From Thermodesulfatator atlanticus (GTDB taxonomy: Bacteria > Desulfobacterota > Thermodesulfobacteria > Thermodesulfobacteriales > Thermodesulfatatoraceae), in NCBI GenBank assembly GCA_011321895.1, contig DROK01000093.1:1-17482 (forward strand): a stretch of DNA of 17,482 nucleotides. The letters are read 5' to 3'. Under the pieces are notes generated by a model that was given only the letters and a program-made list of their open reading frames with translations, did no database searches and was not told where the DNA came from. Both the position numbers and the translations under genes were made by a program. Shown in pieces: positions 13,926-17,482 of this stretch (its first letter is position 1; each line of letters begins with the position of its first letter).

Positions 13926-15285
13926 TTTTGGGTACTTCTAGTTCCCCGTTTTCAAAGGCCTTAACAAAGGCCTTGACTACTACCGGGTCAAAATGTTTGC
14001 CCGCCTCTTTTAGAATGATTTCTTTGGCCTCAAAGGGAGGTAACCCTTTGCGATAGGGGCGGTCACTCACCAGGGCGTCGTAAACGTCAGCCACCGCCAA
14101 AATTTTGGCTTCTAAGGGGATCTCCTCGCAACTTAAGTTCAGATAACCACTTCCATCACACCTTTCGTGGTGGGCCAAAATGATAGGAATGATGCGGCCA
14201 AAGGCCCCGGATAGGGGTTCCAAAAGTTCCGTACCGGAGGTCACGTGTTTTTTTATTTCGTTAAACTCTTCCTGAGAAAGTCTGGCCGCTTTATAGAGGA
14301 TTTCCCGACTTATTTTCAGTTTACCTAAATCATGGAGCAGCGCCGCCGCCCGCAGGTCTTCTATCCTCTCCTCTGGAAGACCCAAATACTGGGCAATCTT
14401 TACCGCATATACCGAGACCCGGTAACAGTGGTTTTCAGTATATTCATCTTTAGAGATAAAGTGACGCAGTATAACCAAAATACCCTGATATGTCTTTTGC
14501 AATTCTTTAATCTTTTCCCGGTAACGATCATAAAGTGTTCCCATCGCATAAGCAGTTATAATGAGAGTGCTTCCCCAAACTACAAAATCTTGCCAGTTAT
14601 CATTTTTAAAACGGAGTATTGGCTCATCATGAAAAAGCTGAGGCAGATAATAGAGCATAGAAATTACCAAGACAATACTGGCTAAGGCTGTTAAGACCGC
14701 ATGCCTTTTACCAAAATAATAGGCTGAAAATATAGTAGGCAAAGTATAAAGACTTAAAAGTAAACGCTGTGAATCCACTAAATAATTCATCAAAGCAACA
14801 ATTAAGACCAAAGAAAAAACAAGCCATATTTCCTTATTAACCCGGTAAATCTCTTCTTTAATACGTTCTTTTAATTTTTTGCATAATTTTTCTTTGAAGG
14901 GAGACTTAGATAACGAATGCTTGACATAAGTTTTTTCATAATCTTTATCGTTTAATATTTGAAGAATGTCACTTTTTGCCTGGGTCTGTTCAATACTATT
15001 ATCACACTCGTTATTTTCTTTTTGTGTAATCTTTGCTGCTTTTTTATTATCTGTTTCTTCTGGTAAAACAAATGATACGTCGGCGCCGTAAGAAGAAAGT
15101 TTTTCAATGAAAATTTGAGCTTCTTGCTCGGAAATACCTCTTTTAAGGATTAAGGGTTTGTAGAGGAGTAATTTTTTTATTTCAGAAACAGTGATTCCAT
15201 TTTTGGTATAGCGACTCAAAAAACTGGCAATTTCTTCTCGCTTTTCCGGAGGATAATCGTTTAAAACCAGTAATCCGTAGCGCAT
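13915..15285 (-). CDS. Membrane HD-GYP-type phosphodiesterase with an L7/L12-like N-terminal domain
   Basis: Probably a cyclic-di-GMP (or related dinucleotide) phosphodiesterase or HD-domain signalling protein, 456 residues. Residues 1-75 resemble the ribosomal L7/L12 C-terminal fold (LVLNDYPPEKREEI, then ILKRGISEQEAQ and EKLSSYGADVSFV). A polar linker follows (about 76-150), then four hydrophobic helices (about 153-169, 176-190, 196-216, 233-251). The catalytic domain (about 270-450) has H286, HD at 318-319, H347, HH at 372-373 and D400. The usual GYP triplet reads GYL (380-382). ATG 15285 is preferred because the first domain starts there and GAGAG lies 4 nt upstream; a TTG at 15324 would add 13 residues. 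The segment from about 14440 to 15340 is strikingly AT-rich. Last gene of the psiE-lptE run. Confidence 0.8.
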   Translation of the reverse strand: MRYGLLVLNDYPPEKREEIASFLSRYTKNGITVSEIKKLLLYKPLILKRGISEQEAQIFIEKLSSYGADVSFVLPEETDNKKAAKITQKENNECDNSIEQTQAKSDILQILNDKDYEKTYVKHSLSKSPFKEKLCKKLKERIKEEIYRVNKEIWLVFSLVLIVALMNYLVDSQRLLLSLYTLPTIFSAYYFGKRHAVLTALASIVLVISMLYYLPQLFHDEPILRFKNDNWQDFVVWGSTLIITAYAMGTLYDRYREKIKELQKTYQGILVILRHFISKDEYTENHCYRVSVYAVKIAQYLGLPEERIEDLRAAALLHDLGKLKISREILYKAARLSQEEFNEIKKHVTSGTELLEPLSGAFGRIIPIILAHHERCDGSGYLNLSCEEIPLEAKILAVADVYDALVSDRPYRKGLPPFEAKEIILKEAGKHFDPVVVKAFVKAFENGELEVPKIIV

Positions 15286-15353
15286 ACTACTCTCTGTTTT
15301 TTCTTTTTCGATCGGCTTAGACAAAGGCTTTCTTTAAAAGTAAAAAGTAGAAT

Positions 15354-15863
15354 TTAAAAGGCAGAAATTATCTGGTGGTAGATAATTTCGGCAAGGTCTC
15401 GGCTGATTTTACGGAGGGCTATTTCTCGGCCGGGATCTACTTCCTCTCCCGCTATCTCTTTTACCACCGGATAGTCTTCGTAACGGTAGATGTTGTCGTT
15501 GCGCCAGACTACCCTGCCCTGGCGGTCGATAAGCTCTGCTTTGGCCCGAACGGAAACCCGCCGTTCTAGGGTTTGGGTGTAGACGTCAAAGGAAAGTCCC
15601 CCAACGTAAACGGAAATTATCTGGCCCTTTAAGATAAGATCCGCCTCCTGGGCGGGAGCAATTTTCAGGTCACCAGCCAGTTCTATTCTCTCCCGCAGGG
15701 CTTCTGCCATGATCTCCCCAAAGCGAATGTCAGCAGAGGGGTTCTCCCAGACCGGGACGTAGATAGTCCGCCAGGTGGGAGCAAAGCTGGTAGGCCGGCC
15801 TTCAAGCTGGTAGCCACAGGCGGATAAAAAAAGGAGTACAAGCAAGCAAAGGGGCCTTTTCAT
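15354..15863 (-). CDS. lptE: LPS-assembly lipoprotein LptE
   Basis: Outer-membrane lipoprotein that plugs the LptD barrel and helps insert lipopolysaccharide in the outer leaflet. The 169 residues start with a lipoprotein signal peptide ending in the lipobox LSAC (C16), followed directly by GYQL, the usual LptE opening. IYVPVWENPSADIRFGEIM (about 34-52) and the strand-rich middle (LILKGQIISVYVGG, VSVRAKAELIDRQGRVVW) fit the family, as does the C-terminal helix ISRDLAEIIYHQII. The ATG at 15863 overlaps the stop of the psiE-like gene (ATGA), giving coupled translation; a longer reading from 15899 would bury the lipobox behind an extra 12 residues and is rejected. leuS and holA, common lptE neighbours, are absent. 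The presence of LptE supports a Gram-negative diderm. Confidence 0.88.
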   Translation of the reverse strand: MKRPLCLLVLLFLSACGYQLEGRPTSFAPTWRTIYVPVWENPSADIRFGEIMAEALRERIELAGDLKIAPAQEADLILKGQIISVYVGGLSFDVYTQTLERRVSVRAKAELIDRQGRVVWRNDNIYRYEDYPVVKEIAGEEVDPGREIALRKISRDLAEIIYHQIISAF

Positions 15864-16309
15864 GTGCGGTAGCGAAGGTATTGTTCTCGCAAAAGCCAAT
15901 ATAACCCGCCGAGTACCAAAACCGCAAAGGCCAACGCGGCCAGTTTGGCAGGGCTGACCGCCTTCAGATCTATGATGATAAATTTTCGCACCAAGGCCAG
16001 CAAAGCGATCAGAATAACCGTTTTGATCTGTACTATCCCTTCTTTGCGCAGGGAGACCTTAAGAATAGAGTGTTTGAACTCAAGGGCGATGAGAAGGGTC
16101 ATGATCATGCCGAAGATCTTTTGAAAGAATTTGTGGTCTATAATCTCCCAATTTACCTTAAAAAGGAGGAAATAAGTCTCCCTTATCACCCCTCCCAGGG
16201 CCACCAGAATAACGGAGGCTATGATAGCGGTCAGGATGAGTGATATTATCTGTTCAAATTTTTCGTAAAGGGTTAAAGTGCGCCATTCGTCTAAAAATCT
16301 GCTCTTCAT
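15860..16309 (-). CDS. psiE: PsiE-family small membrane protein
   Basis: A 149-residue inner-membrane protein of the phosphate-starvation-inducible PsiE family; its biochemical function is unknown even in E. coli. After a short cytoplasmic start (1-19) come four hydrophobic helices: about 20-43, 64-78, 95-109 and 119-138. The loop FQKIFGMIMTLLIALEFKHSIL, quoted here in outline as the F62-to-L83 region, with its conserved-looking E-F-K-H, and the IKTVILIALLALVRKFIIID region are the parts that recall PsiE. A basic tail ends the protein. ATG 16309 is preceded by AGGGG about 7 nt upstream. First gene of a run with lptE (4-nt overlap) and the HD-GYP gene. The family call rests on topology and these segments, so it is less secure than its neighbours. 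Confidence 0.72.
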   Translation of the reverse strand: MKSRFLDEWRTLTLYEKFEQIISLILTAIIASVILVALGGVIRETYFLLFKVNWEIIDHKFFQKIFGMIMTLLIALEFKHSILKVSLRKEGIVQIKTVILIALLALVRKFIIIDLKAVSPAKLAALAFAVLVLGGLYWLLREQYLRYRT

Positions 16310-16340
16310 GCCAAGACCCCTGGTTATCCCCCGGCCATTT

Positions 16341-16369
16341 AGTGTAGATTAAGTTTAGTAAAATGGCAA
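16341..16369 (-). promoter_or_regulatory. Promoter for psiE-lptE, overlapping the mutL start
   Basis: On the minus strand: TTGCCA (16369-16364), a 17-nt spacer, and TACACT (16346-16341). The predicted start near 16334 gives a leader of about 25 nt that contains the AGGGG ribosome binding site. The -35 box lies on the first codons of mutL, so the two divergent units share this 53-nt gap. Confidence 0.5.
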
Positions 16370-17482
16370 AAATTAAAATTCTTCCCGAAAAAGTTGCCCG
16401 CAAGATCGCCGCCGGAGAGGTCATCGAAAGACCGGCTTCCGTGGTCAAAGAACTCTGTGAAAACGCCTTTGACGCCCAAGCCCAGAATATTTCGGTCGAA
16501 CTAAGGCAGGGGGGCCTTTCTCTCATAAGGGTACAGGACGACGGACACGGGATGTCTCCGGAGGACTTGAAAATCTGTTTCCTGCCCCACGCCACCAGCA
16601 AAATCTCTTCAGAAGAAGATCTCTTCAAGATTGCCACCTGGGGCTTTCGGGGAGAGGCCCTGGCCAGTATCGCGGCGGTGGCTGAACTTGTCATCTCTTC
16701 CCGGGCCAAAGAGGCCCTCCTGGGAGGTAGGGTACGGGTCCGTTACGGCAAACTCCTTTCCTTTACCGAAAAGGGACTACCACCGGGAACCACGGTAGAA
16801 GTCAAAAATCTTTTCGGCAACGTTCCGGCCAGAAAGGCCTTTTTGAAAAGTCCGCGGGCCGAGGCCGCAAGAGTCGTAGAGCTAATGAAACTTCTGGCCT
16901 TTGAAAGACCAAGCAGTAATCTTTTTCTCAAGCTTAACGAACGCAAGGCCTTTCAGTATCAGGCAAGCCAGGGGCGCCTGGGGCTGCTTGCCGAAAGCGT
17001 AGGGCTCAAGGAAGAGGCCTTTGCGGTAGAAACTTTTGAAAAACCCCCTTTCCGGTTAGAAACCATCATGACCTTTCCCCGCTATACCTTCCCTACCAGC
17101 CGCCACATTTATTTTCTGGTCAATAACCGGGTGGTAAAGGACAAACTATTGGCCAGCGCTATCCTGGAAGGGATCAAGAGCGCCTACCCGCGGGGCCGGT
17201 ACCCGGCCCTCTTACTGGCCCTCGATCTCCCTCCAGAACTGGTAGACGTAAACGTTCACCCGGCCAAATGGGAAGTCCGTTTCCGGCAGGAAAGGGAGGT
17301 CTACACCCTGGTCAAAAGGGCGGTAGAAAATCTTACCAAACCCAGGATCTCGTTTAGTCTTCCCGAGGCCCCTGCGGAAGAAAGCCCGGCCGAAGACCTT
17401 CCCCTAATGCCCCCCTCCCCGGTGCTGAAGGTGGCAGAACCTCCTCCCTCCTACGCCCTAAGCCCCTTTCCCGGGATGTTGA
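16363..17482 (+). CDS. mutL: DNA mismatch repair protein MutL, cut by the right edge
   Basis: Mismatch-repair matchmaker, a GHKL-family ATPase that links MutS recognition to strand removal. The first 373 residues are present and the frame is open to the window end. The N-terminal ATPase shows ILPEKVARKIAAGEVIERP (6-24), the catalytic glutamate E30 and Mg ligand N34 in KELCENAFDA (29-38), DDGHGM (59-64), HATSK and GFRGEALASI. The transducer domain carries VNNRVVKD and DVNVHPAKWEVRF. An acidic, proline-rich linker begins near residue 345, as usual before the dimerisation domain, which lies outside. KELCENAFDA replaces the more common KELVENxxDA. No Shine-Dalgarno sequence precedes the ATG (AAGTTTAGTAAA), so the leader is probably very short. 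Confidence 0.95.
   Translation, partial: MAKIKILPEKVARKIAAGEVIERPASVVKELCENAFDAQAQNISVELRQGGLSLIRVQDDGHGMSPEDLKICFLPHATSKISSEEDLFKIATWGFRGEALASIAAVAELVISSRAKEALLGGRVRVRYGKLLSFTEKGLPPGTTVEVKNLFGNVPARKAFLKSPRAEAARVVELMKLLAFERPSSNLFLKLNERKAFQYQASQGRLGLLAESVGLKEEAFAVETFEKPPFRLETIMTFPRYTFPTSRHIYFLVNNRVVKDKLLASAILEGIKSAYPRGRYPALLLALDLPPELVDVNVHPAKWEVRFRQEREVYTLVKRAVENLTKPRISFSLPEAPAEESPAEDLPLMPPSPVLKVAEPPPSYALSPFPGML

Noticed and set aside
14332..14685. 117-codon plus-strand frame
   Set aside because: Antisense to the HD-GYP gene across its AT-rich part; no promoter or ribosome binding site.
15864..15899. Upstream start for lptE
   Set aside because: Would place 12 residues before a classic lipoprotein signal peptide; the ATGA-coupled start at 15863 fits better.
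1..17482. CRISPR arrays, insertion sequences, tRNA or rRNA genes
   Set aside because: No regularly spaced repeats, transposase motifs, T-arm consensus or rRNA segments were seen on reading the window.

Overview
The window reads as chromosomal core DNA of a Gram-negative bacterium. It encodes an outer-membrane LPS-assembly lipoprotein (LptE), a periplasmic lytic transglycosylase and a fused SecDF. The fused SecDF, the large AAA_32-type Lon-like protease, the HD-GYP regulator and the AAA-ATPase/PD-(D/E)XK gene together suggest a deep-branching, possibly thermophilic relative of the Desulfobacterota/Thermodesulfobacteriota. That placement is inference from protein style and was not tested by any search. 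Most genes are GC-richer than 50 percent by eye; the 5' two thirds of the HD-GYP gene is clearly AT-richer.

Layout. 1-250: end of an upstream transcript with a strong terminator, then a promoter. 251-2406 (+): an overlapping pair, an MltD-like lytic transglycosylase with two LysM domains and a ZnuA-like metal-binding protein. 2500-5088 (+): SecD and SecF as one protein, closed by a GC-rich hairpin shared with the convergent protease gene. 8352-5115 (-): a two-gene operon of an AhpD-like/thiol-peroxidase fusion followed by an 802-residue Lon-like protease whose ATPase motifs look degenerate. 8467-11505 (+): livJ-livH-livM for branched-chain amino acid (or related) import, divergent from the peroxidase operon with overlapping -35 boxes and with no ATPase genes. 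11550-12053 (+): peptide deformylase. 12054-12365: a structured intergenic region with nested inverted repeats and a terminator that points to the minus strand. 12366-13925 (+): an AAA-ATPase/PD-(D/E)XK protein, apparently leaderless. 16309-13915 (-): a psiE-lptE-HD-GYP run. 16363 to the right edge (+): mutL, cut by the window.

Envelope and export functions (lytic transglycosylase, metal-binding protein, SecDF, LptE, PsiE-like protein, liv transporter) alternate with protein quality and stress functions (peroxidase fusion, Lon-like protease, deformylase, MutL). No classic mobile element, CRISPR array, tRNA or rRNA was recognised. The least explained parts are the 12.06-12.25 kb intergenic RNA-like structures, the modified peroxidase-protease operon, and the HD-GYP protein with an L7/L12-like N-terminal module.
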